Part shown: positions 17,728 through 27,356 of the stretch, one piece after another
Position numbering within the stretch: position 1 is the first letter of the stretch
Layout: each line of letters begins with the position of its first letter
From: Christiangramia flava JLT2011
GTDB lineage: Bacteria > Bacteroidota > Bacteroidia > Flavobacteriales > Flavobacteriaceae
DNA length: 64,000 nucleotides
Assembly (NCBI RefSeq): GCF_001951155.1
Contig: NZ_CP016359.1
Location: 1,822,001 to 1,886,000 of the forward strand
Direction of reading: 5' to 3'
Made by a program: the position numbers and the translations under genes
Notes under the pieces: model-generated
What the model was told of the DNA's origin: nothing
The model's input: only the letters and a program-made list of their open reading frames with translations
Database searches by the model: none

Positions 17728-19140
17728 TTATTTATAAGTTCTCGGCCCCATAAAAGTGACCGAAGTGGTTTCAATTAGATGATCGTTGCTGTACACGCCG
17801 ATCTCCAGTTTTTCTTTTTCTTTTGCAAGGCTCTTCCGGCTGATGTTCACAAAAAGAGTTCCCTCGCTGAAACTGTTCGATGCTACGCTAATAAACTGGT
17901 TCCCGATCGTTTCAATTTCTCCGGAATGTGATAAAAGGCGGAACTGGAGGTCTTCATAGTCGAGGCTGGTCTTGTTGATCAGTTTATAAGTGTAAACGTT
18001 GCTGATAATCCCGTTTTCCCGATGCTGATAAAGCTGTCCCGGCAGCCGAAGTACATTGGCTTCAATATCACTTCGGAGAAAAAGCAAACCTGAAAGCACG
18101 CCTATCAAAATGAGCAATACTGCGGAATAAGCCTTTAACCTGGCGGTAAATCGAAACGGCTCCTTTTTCCGAATATTGGCTTCGCTGGCATAACGAATCA
18201 GGCCTTTGGGCAGATCAACCGCCTCCATCATCGTATTGCAGGCGTCGATACAGGCGGTGCAGTTCACGCATTCCAGCTGCGTCCCGTTCCGGATGTCGAT
18301 TCCGGTAGGGCAAACCTGCACGCATTGCAGGCAGTCAATGCAATCACCTTTACCGGTCGCGGCGCGGTTTTCATTCTTCTTAAATTTGGCCCGACCTTTT
18401 TCCTTTTCCCCTCGCTGGTAATCGTACGCCACTACGATAGAGCGTTCATCCAGCAGCACACCCTGCAACCTACCGTAAGGGCAGGCGATCACGCAAACCT
18501 GTTCGCGAAACCAGGCAAAAACAAAATAAAAAACGGCGGTAAAAATAAGCAGGGAGAGCAGGGTGCTCAGGTGAGCGGATGGACCTTCAAAAACATACAG
18601 CAACAAGCGGTCGCTACCAATGAGGTACGCCAGGAAAATATTGGCAATCAAAAAGGAAATGAAGAAAAAGATGCTCCATTTCATCAGTTTTTTTCGCAGC
18701 TTTTCAGCGTTCCATTTTTGTTTGTCCAGTTTGATCTGTTTGCCGCGGTCTCCTTCGATCCAGTATTCAATTCTTCGGAAAACCATTTCCATGAAAATGG
18801 TCTGGGGGCAGATCCATCCGCAGAAAATTCTTCCGAAGGCGACCGTAAAGAGAATGATGAACACCACACCGATGATCATAATGAGCACAAAAATGTAAAA
18901 ATCCTGCGGCCAGAAGGTGAACCCGAAAATACTGAAGCGCCGCTCCAGTACATTAAACATCAGGAACTGGTTTCCGTTAATTTTGATAAAGGGAGAAGCG
19001 ACCAGAAATGCCAGCAAGAGGTAACTAACGTACTGGCGGTAGCGATACAACCGGCCAGCGGGTTTTCTTGGATACACCCACGAGCGTTTGCCCTGTTGGT
19101 CTACGGTTGCGATACTGTCTCTGAACTTCTCCCTTTCCAC
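17728..19140 (-). CDS. ccoG: Cytochrome c oxidase accessory protein CcoG
   Basis: This 470-residue membrane iron-sulfur protein has several N-terminal helices and a polyferredoxin-type CxxxCP segment (GWICPQT, near 112). Two classical 4Fe-4S motifs follow: C267, C270, C273, C277 and C291, C294, C297, C301. The C-terminal half is periplasmic and beta-rich. CcoG reduces Cu(II) to Cu(I) for insertion into the binuclear centre in species where it has been tested. It follows ccoP by 12 bp. Confidence 0.95.
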   Translation of the reverse strand: MEREKFRDSIATVDQQGKRSWVYPRKPAGRLYRYRQYVSYLLLAFLVASPFIKINGNQFLMFNVLERRFSIFGFTFWPQDFYIFVLIMIIGVVFIILFTVAFGRIFCGWICPQTIFMEMVFRRIEYWIEGDRGKQIKLDKQKWNAEKLRKKLMKWSIFFFISFLIANIFLAYLIGSDRLLLYVFEGPSAHLSTLLSLLIFTAVFYFVFAWFREQVCVIACPYGRLQGVLLDERSIVVAYDYQRGEKEKGRAKFKKNENRAATGKGDCIDCLQCVQVCPTGIDIRNGTQLECVNCTACIDACNTMMEAVDLPKGLIRYASEANIRKKEPFRFTARLKAYSAVLLILIGVLSGLLFLRSDIEANVLRLPGQLYQHRENGIISNVYTYKLINKTSLDYEDLQFRLLSHSGEIETIGNQFISVASNSFSEGTLFVNISRKSLAKEKEKLEIGVYSNDHLIETTSVTFMGPRTYK

Positions 19141-19152
19141 ACCAAATAATTC

Positions 19153-20109
19153 TTATTCTTCGCTTGTATTTTCCATGATGATTTCGATGTCATCACCTTG
19201 ATTTTTGACGCTCACTTCATCTACCGGAGCATTAGGGTCTATCCAGAGTTCACCCTGTGGTTCTTTAGGTTCTGCCGGCTGGGTGCCGTGAAGGCTGAGC
19301 ACATAACTTGCCACCTGCGCAATTTCATCAGGTTTCAGATCGGTTTTCCAGGAAATCATTCCTTTTCCGGGTCTTCCACCTTCGGAGATGGTATGGAACA
19401 CATTTTTGATTCCACCACCCAGGATCCAGTAATCATCGGTAAGGTTGGGGCCAATTCCGCCCCCGGCATCTACTTTATGACAGGCTACGCAATTAGCGGT
19501 AAAAATGGCCTGCCCTGCTTTGACGTCGTCTTCCCCGGTAAGCAATTCCACCGTATTTTCGTCAACCAGCCCTTTGGCGGTCTTTTTATAAGCTTCGATC
19601 GCTTCCTGAGCCTGGGTAATTTCCTGCACATATTCCTCTTTTTGGGTATCTCCTCCCAGGAGGTGGTAATTTACCAGGTAAATGAAGGCGAAGATCATAC
19701 TCGCGTAAAAACCATAGAGCCACCATGGCGGTAAACTGTTATCCAGTTCCCTGATGCCGTCATAATTATGATCCAGGATGATCTCATCTTCCTTTTCAAT
19801 CGGTTTTTTGTCCAGCAAGCGCTCATAAGTTTGACTGATCCAGGCAAATCTGGCAGCACGCTTTTCAGCAGTATGGTTGAGGTAGCGTTGCTGTGCTTCT
19901 GGTGATAAGGACCTGAAAAGTATTTTTTCCAGCGATGCTACGGAAGCTTCGATGGCGATGGCAAGTACAAGGATCACGGCCAGGATCAGCCATAGCACAG
20001 GATATTTTTCGAAAGCCCACTGGTCTCCCGTATCCAGTGTGATCTCTGTTAGGATGATCGCCAGGACCACCAAGCCGGTAATTCTTAGAAAGCTGAATAG
20101 TCTTTTCAT
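19153..20109 (-). CDS. ccoP: cbb3-type cytochrome c oxidase subunit III, mono-heme
   Basis: This 318-residue subunit has two or three N-terminal membrane helices, including the CcoP signature DNSLPPWWLYGF (near residue 123). One cytochrome c domain carries CVACH (C207, C210, H211), with the distal ligand probably the Met of GKGMISW. Proteobacterial CcoP carries two hemes, and this protein has only one. The acidic tail continues past the heme domain. It overlaps ccoQ by 4 bp. Confidence 0.94.
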   Translation of the reverse strand: MKRLFSFLRITGLVVLAIILTEITLDTGDQWAFEKYPVLWLILAVILVLAIAIEASVASLEKILFRSLSPEAQQRYLNHTAEKRAARFAWISQTYERLLDKKPIEKEDEIILDHNYDGIRELDNSLPPWWLYGFYASMIFAFIYLVNYHLLGGDTQKEEYVQEITQAQEAIEAYKKTAKGLVDENTVELLTGEDDVKAGQAIFTANCVACHKVDAGGGIGPNLTDDYWILGGGIKNVFHTISEGGRPGKGMISWKTDLKPDEIAQVASYVLSLHGTQPAEPKEPQGELWIDPNAPVDEVSVKNQGDDIEIIMENTSEE

Positions 20110-20315
20110 GATCCTTGTTTTAGAGAACTTAGGTTAGTATGAGCCTTTTCGGTTTCAAGGGGGATATTGCTCATTTCAGAGATGTATTCCTTTCTGGCCG
20201 TTATCACCCACCAGAACAGCGCGGCAAAGAATAGGAAGAAAATGAGCAGCGAAATGATGGGATAGATCGCTACCCCGTCTATATTTTCCAAAGGTCCTTT
20301 TACATATTTCAACAT
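20106..20315 (-). CDS. ccoQ: CcoQ/FixQ-like small cbb3 oxidase subunit
   Basis: This 69-residue protein has a single transmembrane helix (about residues 17-39, ending FFAALFWWVI) and a short polar tail. Its size and its position between ccoNO and ccoP fit CcoQ, which stabilises the complex. It overlaps ccoP by 4 bp and follows ccoNO by 11 bp. Confidence 0.85.
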   Translation of the reverse strand: MLKYVKGPLENIDGVAIYPIISLLIFFLFFAALFWWVITARKEYISEMSNIPLETEKAHTNLSSLKQGS

Positions 20316-20326
20316 GATTGGCAGTT

Positions 20327-22525
20327 TTAGTTGGTTGTACTTGAAAGTTCTTCGTCACCGGTTTTGATATCGGTTCCCAGGCGTTGCAGGTAAGCGATAA
20401 GTGCTACGATCTCGCGGTTGCGCATGTCGATGAAATCTTCCCCATTCTCGGCAGCAGCCTGCTTGCTGGCTTCATAAGAAGCAGCAAAATCAGGATCTGT
20501 ATACAGATTCTGCTCGATCTGGGTGCCCTGTTCCTGCATCCATTGCTGGGCGCGGGCGATCTCTTCTTCGGAATATGGCACGCCCAGTGTTTGCATCGCA
20601 CGCATTTTTTCTTCTGTTTTGGATTTGTCCAGTTCGTTATTGATAAGCCATTGATAGCTCGGCATGATCGAACCGGAGGAGGTACTTTGAGGATCGTACA
20701 GGTGATTCAGGTGCCAGTTATCAGAATATTTCTGGCCCACGCGATGTAGGTCTGGCCCGGTGCGCTTGCTACCCCATAAGAACGGATGATCATATACATA
20801 TTCGCCGGCTTTTGAATATTCACCATAGCGTTCCACTTCACTTCGGAATGGCCTGATCATCTGGGAATGGCAGGAAACACAACCTTCCCTGATGTACAGG
20901 TCCCTGCCTTCCAGTTCCAGTGGTGTATAAGGCTTGACGCTGGAAATTACCGGGACGTATTCATCTACCATCAGCGAGGGAATGATCTGAACCATTCCAC
21001 CAATCAGAATAGCGATCGTGGCGTAAATGGTCAATTTTACCGGCCTTCTTTCCAGCCAGCTATGCCAGGCTTCCCCCGCAGTACGTTTGTGGGTTACTTT
21101 TGCCAGCGGCATGGCTTCAGCCAGCTCATCTTCCACGGTGCTGCCCTGTTTGACGGTTTTTACAATATTATAGAGCATTACAAAGGCTCCCAAAATGTAT
21201 AGACTGCCCCCGATGGCCCGCATCCAGTACATCGGGATGATCTGGGTAACGGTTTCCAGGAAATTTCCGTAGGTAAGTGTCCCGTCTGGATTGAACTGTT
21301 TCCACATAGAAGCCTGGACAAACCCGGCTACATACATCGGTAAGGCATAGAGAATGATGCCCAGCGTACCGATCCAGAAATGGGTGTTGGCAAGTTTTAC
21401 CGACCATAATTGGGTTTTGAACAATTTCGGAACCAGCCAGTAAACCATTCCGAAGGTGAGAAAGCCATTCCAGGCGAGTGCGCCCACATGAACGTGCGCG
21501 ATGATCCAGTCACTGAAATGAGCGATCGCATTGACGTTTTTCAGGGAAAGCATGGGGCCTTCAAAAGTGGCCATTCCGTAACCAGTAATAGCGACCACCA
21601 TGAACTTGAGTACCGGGTCCACGCGAACCTTGTCCCAGGCCCCGCGTAAGGTCAGTAAACCATTGATCATTCCTCCCCAGGATGGGAACAACAACATCAC
21701 CGAAAATGCGACACCAAGATTTTGTGCCCAGTCTGGTAAAGCGGTATAAAGCAAGTGGTGAGGCCCGGCCCAGATATAAATAAAAATGAGCGACCAGAAA
21801 TGCACGATAGACAGGCGATAAGAGTAAACCGGCCTGTTGGCAGCTTTCGGAACAAAGTAATACATCAAGCCCAGGAAAGGCGTGGTAAGAAAAAATGCCA
21901 CGGCATTATGACCATACCACCATTGCACCAGTGCGTCCTGCACCCCGGCATATACCGAATAGCTTTTGAGTGCGCTTACAGGAAGTTCAATATTGTTGAA
22001 AATATGCAGCACGGCTACGGTTACAAATGTCGCCAGGTAAAACCAGATGGCTACATAAAGATGCCGCTGTCTTCTGCGAAGCATGGTCCCAATGAGGTTG
22101 ATCCCGAAAGAGACCCAGATCACTGCAATGGCGATATCAAAAGGCCATTCCAGTTCAGCGTATTCTTTTGACGTGGTATAACCCAGCGGCAATGTGATGG
22201 CCGCTCCCACAATAATGAGCTGCCAGCCCCAGAAATTGATATTGCTCAGTGCATCGCTGAACATCCTCGCCTTCAGTAACCGCTGGGTAGAATAATAAAC
22301 GCCCGCAAAGATCGCATTCCCTACAAATGCAAAAATTACCGCGTTGGTATGCAGCGGGCGAAGCCTTCCGAAGCTCAGCCAGGAAATGCCTTCAGTGAGA
22401 TTGGGGAAAAGAAACATAAAAGCGAGCAGTAGCCCTACGCTCATCCCGATGATCCCCCAGAACATCGTGGCGATGATAAATTTCTTTACGATCTTGTTAT
22501 CGTAATAAAATTGCTGTACTTCCAT
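20327..22525 (-). CDS. ccoNO: cbb3-type cytochrome c oxidase subunits I and II fused (CcoNO)
   Basis: This 732-residue protein joins the 12-helix catalytic subunit CcoN (about residues 1-480) to the membrane-anchored mono-heme cytochrome CcoO (about 500-732). The CcoO half shows [12 protein letters not shown] at about residue 546, the signature of that subunit. The CcoN half keeps the histidine-rich heme and copper region ([39 protein letters not shown]). The enzyme is a high-affinity terminal oxidase for low oxygen. The fusion is a known variant in Bacteroidota. The start is preceded by ccoS with 2 bp between. Confidence 0.95.
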   Translation of the reverse strand: MEVQQFYYDNKIVKKFIIATMFWGIIGMSVGLLLAFMFLFPNLTEGISWLSFGRLRPLHTNAVIFAFVGNAIFAGVYYSTQRLLKARMFSDALSNINFWGWQLIIVGAAITLPLGYTTSKEYAELEWPFDIAIAVIWVSFGINLIGTMLRRRQRHLYVAIWFYLATFVTVAVLHIFNNIELPVSALKSYSVYAGVQDALVQWWYGHNAVAFFLTTPFLGLMYYFVPKAANRPVYSYRLSIVHFWSLIFIYIWAGPHHLLYTALPDWAQNLGVAFSVMLLFPSWGGMINGLLTLRGAWDKVRVDPVLKFMVVAITGYGMATFEGPMLSLKNVNAIAHFSDWIIAHVHVGALAWNGFLTFGMVYWLVPKLFKTQLWSVKLANTHFWIGTLGIILYALPMYVAGFVQASMWKQFNPDGTLTYGNFLETVTQIIPMYWMRAIGGSLYILGAFVMLYNIVKTVKQGSTVEDELAEAMPLAKVTHKRTAGEAWHSWLERRPVKLTIYATIAILIGGMVQIIPSLMVDEYVPVISSVKPYTPLELEGRDLYIREGCVSCHSQMIRPFRSEVERYGEYSKAGEYVYDHPFLWGSKRTGPDLHRVGQKYSDNWHLNHLYDPQSTSSGSIMPSYQWLINNELDKSKTEEKMRAMQTLGVPYSEEEIARAQQWMQEQGTQIEQNLYTDPDFAASYEASKQAAAENGEDFIDMRNREIVALIAYLQRLGTDIKTGDEELSSTTN

Positions 22526-22527
22526 AA

Positions 22528-22731
22528 TTAATTTGATTTCACTTTATTGACTGTAGATTGTTGATGGGTTTCCTTCTCTTGATCCACGAGCTCATCTTCA
22601 AACAACATGCGTACAGAAGGGGTGTAAACATCGTCGTATTGCCCGTTTTTGACCGATATGATAAAAGCCGCGAAAAAGACCAGTGCTACTATGACACTTA
22701 TCGCCAGTAAGAGGTAAATGATATTCATCAT
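22528..22731 (-). CDS. ccoS: cbb3-type oxidase assembly protein CcoS
   Basis: This 67-residue protein has one N-terminal helix (residues 4-26) followed by the family motif [19 protein letters not shown]. CcoS is needed for cofactor insertion into CcoN. It is the first gene downstream of the palindrome-bearing promoter at 22748-22790. Tandem ATG codons at 22731 and 22728 are both possible starts. Confidence 0.92.
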   Translation of the reverse strand: MMNIIYLLLAISVIVALVFFAAFIISVKNGQYDDVYTPSVRMLFEDELVDQEKETHQQSTVNKVKSN

Positions 22732-22747
22732 CGGTATTTTGTGGTGG

Positions 22748-22790
22748 TAAAAGTATTGGCCGCCTGGCTGGTAAAAAATGACATTGGTCA
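22748..22790 (-). promoter_or_regulatory. CRP/FNR-type activated promoter of ccoS-ccoNOQP
   Basis: The perfect palindrome TGACATTGGTCA (22779-22790) is followed on the minus strand by 23 nt and then TACTTTTA (22755-22748), one base off the TAnnTTTG -7 consensus. The palindrome centre would lie near -41, the class II activator position. The predicted leader is about 13 nt. It fits entirely in the 70-bp gap after ccoI. Confidence 0.8.
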
Positions 22791-22801
22791 GCTTTCGGGT
22801 T

Positions 22802-25186
22802 TTATACCGATTTTATTTTCCGGGAAATCAGGTTGCTCAGGAACGTGGTAAAAACGACCACGCTAATGGAACTCAATGGCATCAGGATTGCTGCTACCAC
22901 TGGCATTAGGTTGCCACTTATGGCAAATCCCAGCCCTACGAGGTTATAGGCCAGTGAAAGCAGGAAACTCCACTGGATGATCGAGATTCCTCCCTGTGAA
23001 ATTTTCAGAAAACGGCCAAGTTGCTGGTAAGATCTGGCGTCCATGATCCCGTCGCATGCCGGGGAAAACACGTTAATGTCTTCTGAAATCGCGATACCCA
23101 CATCGCTGGCGGCAAGAGCTCCCGCGTCGTTGAGTCCGTCGCCTACCATCATCACTTTTTTACCCTGTTGTTGCAGGCGTTTGACGAATTCCAGTTTTTC
23201 GCCGGGTTTCTGGTTGAAGTGCATCTGGACGTTCTTCGGAAGCATTTCTTTCAGGCGTCGTTCCTCACCCTGGTTATCTCCGGAAAGCAGGATCACTTCA
23301 TAGTTTTTAGATAACTGCTGAAAAAGTGCCGCTGTTCCCTCGCGGTACAGGTTCTGAAAAGTAAAATATCCCTTATATTCCTCATTATTGCTGATGTGGA
23401 CCTGTGTTTTCTGAAAGTTTTCGGTGCTTGACGGCTGGCCAAGCAGGCTGGTAGAACCAATCTTCATATGATTGTTACCCTGCCTGCTTAAAATTCCCTT
23501 TCCGGGGATCTCTTCAAAATCCTCCAGTACTTTGATATGGTGCCGCTTAAGCAAGGCGTACAACGACCGGCTCAGCGGGTGGTTAGACGCCCGGAGGCTG
23601 GAGCTGAGCAGTTCCAGTTCTTCCTCACTCAGGGTTATACCTTCATAGGAGATCTGTTTTTTCCCAGTCGCGGTAATCGTTCCGGTCTTGTCAAAAATTA
23701 TGGTATCGATCCCAGCCATTTTTTCTATGATCGAAGCATTTTTAAGGTAGAGTCGGTTTTTTCCGAAGATGCGAAGCAGATTGCCAAGCGTAAAAGGTGC
23801 GGCCAGGGCAATCGCGCAAGGACAGGCGATGATGAGCACAGCCGTGATTACATTTAAGGCCTGAGCAGAATCGTAAAAAAGCCAGAAAATTCCTGATAAT
23901 ATCGCTATACTGATGACGCTTAGAGTGAACCGCCGACTGATCTGGTCAGTAAGGGTTTTAAAGCTTTTTTCAGTTTTTTTCGTAAAACTTTCATGGCTCC
24001 ATAACTGTGTAAGATAGCTTTGTTTTACTTCTTTGGTTGCCTCGATCTCAATGAGCCCACCCTGCTGCCTGCCGCCTGCGAACAAGTGATCACCTTTTTT
24101 GCGGGATACCGGTTCGGCCTCGCCAGTGACAAAACTGTAATCGATAAGGGCTTCTTCGCTTAAAAGTAAACCATCCATGGGGATGAGTTCGGCGTTGCGA
24201 ATGACAATGCGGTCACCTTTTCGGATCTGGTACACCTGCACCTGCTCTTCTTCAAAACACCCATTTTCGCTACGAAGGCGTGTCACGGCAATGGGAAAAT
24301 ACGATTTGTAATCTCTTTCAAAAGACAGAAACCGATAAGTTTTCTGCTGAAAGAACTTGCCTAGCAGGAGGAAAAAAACGAGTCCGCTTAAACTATCAAA
24401 GAAACCGCTTCCCAAATTCAGAAGAATATCGGTTGAACTTCTTACAAAAAGTACGATGATTCCCAGAGCGATCGGGATATCGATATTGAGCATTTTGGAG
24501 CGGAGCCCTTTGTAGGCCGAGGAAAAATAGTCGCTGGCCGCGTAGAAAACGACCGGAAGTGAGAAAAAGAACATGAGCCACCGAAAGACCGGTTTAAACT
24601 GCTCCAGCCAAAATTCCCGCAGCTCGAAATATTCCGGAAAAGAAAGGAACATGATATTGCCGAACGCGAACCCGGCAACGCCCAACCGGTAAATGAGCTG
24701 GCGATCCACCTTTTCTTTCTTTTTCTCGAAATCGTCCAGGGAGATGTTGGGTTCATATCCCAGGCGTGTGAGCAAAATTACCACTTCGCGCAGGGAAACC
24801 GACTGGTTCCTGAAACTTAACCTGATGGTTTTCCTGGGAAAATCTACCTGTGAACTCTTAATACCGGGCTCTAGTTTTTTCAGGTTTTCCAGAATCCAGA
24901 TGCACGAGCTGCAGTGCATGGAAGGGATCAAAAATGAAACGATGCTGAGGTCCCCGTCCTGGAATTCCAGGAATTTGGCGGCTATTTCAGCATCATCCAG
25001 GAAAGCGAATCGGTTTTTGTTAGTTTTCGGAGAGATCCCGGGAGCCTGTTCCAGCTCATAATAGTAAGAAAGATCATTGGTTTCCAGGATTTCGAAGACC
25101 GTTTTGCAACCGTTGCAGCAAAAATTCTTGTCTTTATAATATAGGTGTTCTTCCTGGCATTCTTCTCCGCAGTGGTAGCAATTCAT
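22802..25186 (-). CDS. ccoI: Copper-translocating P1B-type ATPase for cbb3 oxidase maturation (CcoI)
   Basis: This 794-residue P-type ATPase starts with a Cys-rich metal-binding element (C3, C6, C10, C23, C24, C27). An HMA-like domain with MHCSSC (C92, C95) follows. The membrane metal site is C455-P-C457 and the phosphorylation site is D499 (DKTGT). The Cys-rich extension is typical of CcoI/FixI, which exports copper for the oxidase. It is divergent from yceI and has its own palindrome-bearing promoter. Confidence 0.93.
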   Translation of the reverse strand: MNCYHCGEECQEEHLYYKDKNFCCNGCKTVFEILETNDLSYYYELEQAPGISPKTNKNRFAFLDDAEIAAKFLEFQDGDLSIVSFLIPSMHCSSCIWILENLKKLEPGIKSSQVDFPRKTIRLSFRNQSVSLREVVILLTRLGYEPNISLDDFEKKKEKVDRQLIYRLGVAGFAFGNIMFLSFPEYFELREFWLEQFKPVFRWLMFFFSLPVVFYAASDYFSSAYKGLRSKMLNIDIPIALGIIVLFVRSSTDILLNLGSGFFDSLSGLVFFLLLGKFFQQKTYRFLSFERDYKSYFPIAVTRLRSENGCFEEEQVQVYQIRKGDRIVIRNAELIPMDGLLLSEEALIDYSFVTGEAEPVSRKKGDHLFAGGRQQGGLIEIEATKEVKQSYLTQLWSHESFTKKTEKSFKTLTDQISRRFTLSVISIAILSGIFWLFYDSAQALNVITAVLIIACPCAIALAAPFTLGNLLRIFGKNRLYLKNASIIEKMAGIDTIIFDKTGTITATGKKQISYEGITLSEEELELLSSSLRASNHPLSRSLYALLKRHHIKVLEDFEEIPGKGILSRQGNNHMKIGSTSLLGQPSSTENFQKTQVHISNNEEYKGYFTFQNLYREGTAALFQQLSKNYEVILLSGDNQGEERRLKEMLPKNVQMHFNQKPGEKLEFVKRLQQQGKKVMMVGDGLNDAGALAASDVGIAISEDINVFSPACDGIMDARSYQQLGRFLKISQGGISIIQWSFLLSLAYNLVGLGFAISGNLMPVVAAILMPLSSISVVVFTTFLSNLISRKIKSV

Positions 25187-25211
25187 TTATACACATTTTT
25201 GGAACAGTTTT

Positions 25212-25254
25212 CAAAAATGCGCTCTTTAATCTTTCGGAAAAATGACCATTGTCA
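25212..25254 (-). promoter_or_regulatory. CRP/FNR-type activated promoter of ccoI
   Basis: TGACCATTGTCA (25243-25254) extends to a 14-bp perfect palindrome with flanking A and T. On the minus strand 23 nt separate it from CATTTTTG (25219-25212), one mismatch from the -7 consensus. The predicted leader to ATG 25186 is about 22 nt. Confidence 0.8.
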
Positions 25255-25324
25255 TCTTTTTCAAAATAGCTGGAAACTATTGTAAACACTAGATTTTCAG
25301 AAAAAAGTAAAATGTTTCAAAAGC

Positions 25325-25367
25325 TGATTTTCGTCATAATTTAAGAACCACTCCTGGCCCAATTTTG
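25325..25367 (+). promoter_or_regulatory. CRP/FNR-type activated promoter of yceI
   Basis: TGATTTTCGTCA (25325-25336) is followed after exactly 23 nt by CAATTTTG (25360-25367). Transcription would begin near 25371, so an in-frame ATG at 25370 cannot be the start and the ATG at 25391 is preferred. Confidence 0.78.
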
Positions 25368-25390
25368 TAATGATTTTAAAAGCAATTATT

Positions 25391-25978
25391 ATGAAATTCA
25401 ATGGCACCATGAAATTCCTTAGTCTTAGCCTTCTTGGGCTGGTTTGGAACTTCAACCTTCAGGCACAAACCTACCAGTTAAATAAAAATGCGACCAGCGT
25501 TTTGGTAGAAGGAACCTCCAACATCCACGACTGGCATATCGAAGCCGAAAGCTGTTCTGGTACGATCACGCTGGAGACTGATGAGGGTAAGATCGATGAT
25601 ATCGAAAAACTCCAGTTTAGCGTGGAAGCCGAAAGCCTGAAAAGCGGGAAAAGCGGCATGGATAAGAATACGTATAAGGCGCTAAATACCGGCGATCATA
25701 AGAACATTGTTTTCCGGATGGAAAAAGTGAATTCCATGAAAGAGACTGCGGCAGGAACTTACCTGGTGAAAGCTTCCGGTAAACTGGAAATAGCCGGTGT
25801 GAAGCGGGATACCGAACTGCAGTTCACCCTGAAAACCGCCAGCGACCGTGTGGAGCTGCAAGGCAGTAAAGACATCGATATGACCGCTTATCAAATAGAG
25901 CCACCATCAGCCATGTTCGGCACCATTACGACTGGCAAGATGGTCACCGTTAAATTCAAAACCATATTTAGAAAATAA
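25391..25978 (+). CDS. YceI family periplasmic lipocalin-like protein
   Basis: This 195-residue secreted protein has a signal peptide ending near NLQAQ. A YceI beta-barrel follows (TSVLVEGTSNIHDW, KSGKSGMDKNTYKAL, GKLEIAGVKRDTELQFTL). YceI proteins bind isoprenoid-like lipids in the periplasm. The start at 25391 is chosen from the promoter position. ATG 25409 is a further in-frame option. It is followed 25 bp later by the porin gene, forming an operon under the TGA-N6-TCA promoter. Confidence 0.9.
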   Translation: MKFNGTMKFLSLSLLGLVWNFNLQAQTYQLNKNATSVLVEGTSNIHDWHIEAESCSGTITLETDEGKIDDIEKLQFSVEAESLKSGKSGMDKNTYKALNTGDHKNIVFRMEKVNSMKETAAGTYLVKASGKLEIAGVKRDTELQFTLKTASDRVELQGSKDIDMTAYQIEPPSAMFGTITTGKMVTVKFKTIFRK

Positions 25979-26003
25979 AACTTCAACCTTTAAATCAATA
26001 GTC

Positions 26004-27275
26004 ATGAAAACTTCTATCAAATTATTCAGTGCGATCCTGCTAAGTTTAGCTACGATACCTTTAACTGCGCAGACGCAGAGAGACCTGGACAACTACCGGC
26101 AACCAGACCAGCGCGGAGTCAACGATTTTGAAGCGGTGAAAGATTCCACCACTTCTTATGACGGCGTTCACGTGCGAATTGGAGGAGCTTCCACGCTGCA
26201 GTTCCAGGCTTTGGATCACGAAAATTCCGGTGCCGAGGGCACACCGGTATTACAGGAAATTGGTGATAACTTTAACCTTGCAACTGCCAACCTGGATCTC
26301 GATGTAGTGCTTTACGACGGGGTTCGCATGCACCTGAGAACTTACTTGTCTTCTCAGCACCATACAGAAACCTATGTAAAAGGCGGTTATATCCAGATTG
26401 ATAAGCTGAATTTCATTAGCCAGGGTTTTGCAGAAGATCTGATGAACCACGTTCGGGTGAAAATTGGTCACATGGAAAATAACTATGGTGATGCCCACTT
26501 TCGAAGAACAGATAACGCCATGTCTTTGCACAACCCGTTCATTGGGAACTACCTGATGGATAGTTTTACTACTGAAGTTGGCGCCGAAGTGTACTATTTC
26601 AGCAACGGATGGATCGGGATGTTAGGACTTACCAATGGTAAACTGAACCAGGCCGTAACCAGACCGGAAACCACCAGCCCGTCTTTCCTTGCCAAATTTG
26701 GATATGACGATTATATCAGCGATGATTTCAGGTTCCGTCTAACCGGATCCATTTACCACACCAACCAAACCGGTAGCGCTTACCTGTATAGCGGTGACCG
26801 CGCAGGTTCCAGATATTACAATGTTTTTACCGATGTGGATGGTGCCGGAGACGGTTTCCGAGCCGGTAGGATCAATCCTGATCTTAAAAACGAAATGACC
26901 TCTGTAATGATCAACCCGTTCTTCAAGGTTGGCGGACTCGAATTCTTCGGAATCTATGAAAACGCCAAAGGAAAACGTTCTACGGAAACCGATAGCCGTA
27001 CCTGGAACCAGTATTCAGGAGAATTGATCTACCGTTTTGGAGAAACTGAAGATTTCTACCTCGGCACCCGTTACAACGTGGTAGACGGTACGCTCGTGAG
27101 CGGGGAAGATGTGAGCGTGAACCGCTTCCAGCTTGGAGCCGGATGGTTCATGACCAAAAACATCCTGATGAAAGCCGAATATGTGAACCAGAAATACAAT
27201 GATTATCCCGTAACAGATATTCATAACGACGGAAAGTTCAATGGATTTATGGTTGAAGCAGCCATTGCTTTCTAA
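26004..27275 (+). CDS. Outer-membrane beta-barrel porin-like protein
   Basis: This 423-residue protein has a signal peptide ending near LTAQ and a beta-barrel pattern of alternating aromatic and polar residues. The C-terminal residue is phenylalanine (EAAIAF), as expected for outer-membrane barrels. Segments such as RVKIGHMENNYGDAHFRRTDN resemble phosphate-selective or general porins of the Bacteroidota. The substrate is unknown. It lies 25 bp after yceI and before a terminator. Confidence 0.8.
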   Translation: MKTSIKLFSAILLSLATIPLTAQTQRDLDNYRQPDQRGVNDFEAVKDSTTSYDGVHVRIGGASTLQFQALDHENSGAEGTPVLQEIGDNFNLATANLDLDVVLYDGVRMHLRTYLSSQHHTETYVKGGYIQIDKLNFISQGFAEDLMNHVRVKIGHMENNYGDAHFRRTDNAMSLHNPFIGNYLMDSFTTEVGAEVYYFSNGWIGMLGLTNGKLNQAVTRPETTSPSFLAKFGYDDYISDDFRFRLTGSIYHTNQTGSAYLYSGDRAGSRYYNVFTDVDGAGDGFRAGRINPDLKNEMTSVMINPFFKVGGLEFFGIYENAKGKRSTETDSRTWNQYSGELIYRFGETEDFYLGTRYNVVDGTLVSGEDVSVNRFQLGAGWFMTKNILMKAEYVNQKYNDYPVTDIHNDGKFNGFMVEAAIAF

Positions 27276-27289
27276 AATCGAAGGTTGGG

Positions 27290-27320
27290 AAGGCCTGTTC
27301 GTAAAGGGCAGGCCTTTCTT
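27290..27320 (+). terminator. Intrinsic terminator after the porin gene
   Basis: Stem arms AAGGCCTG (27290-27297) and CAGGCCTT (27309-27316) are followed by TCTT and further T-rich sequence. It ends the yceI-porin transcript and lies before the true start of the next gene. Confidence 0.75.
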
Positions 27321-27356
27321 CTTTCAATAATTTCACACACACCAAAACCTGAAGTC

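Noticed and set aside
18325..19149. 274-codon open frame on the plus strand
   Set aside because: It is antisense to ccoG, whose iron-sulfur motifs and operon position are clear. The translated product shows no fold or family pattern and is rich in charged, low-order sequence.
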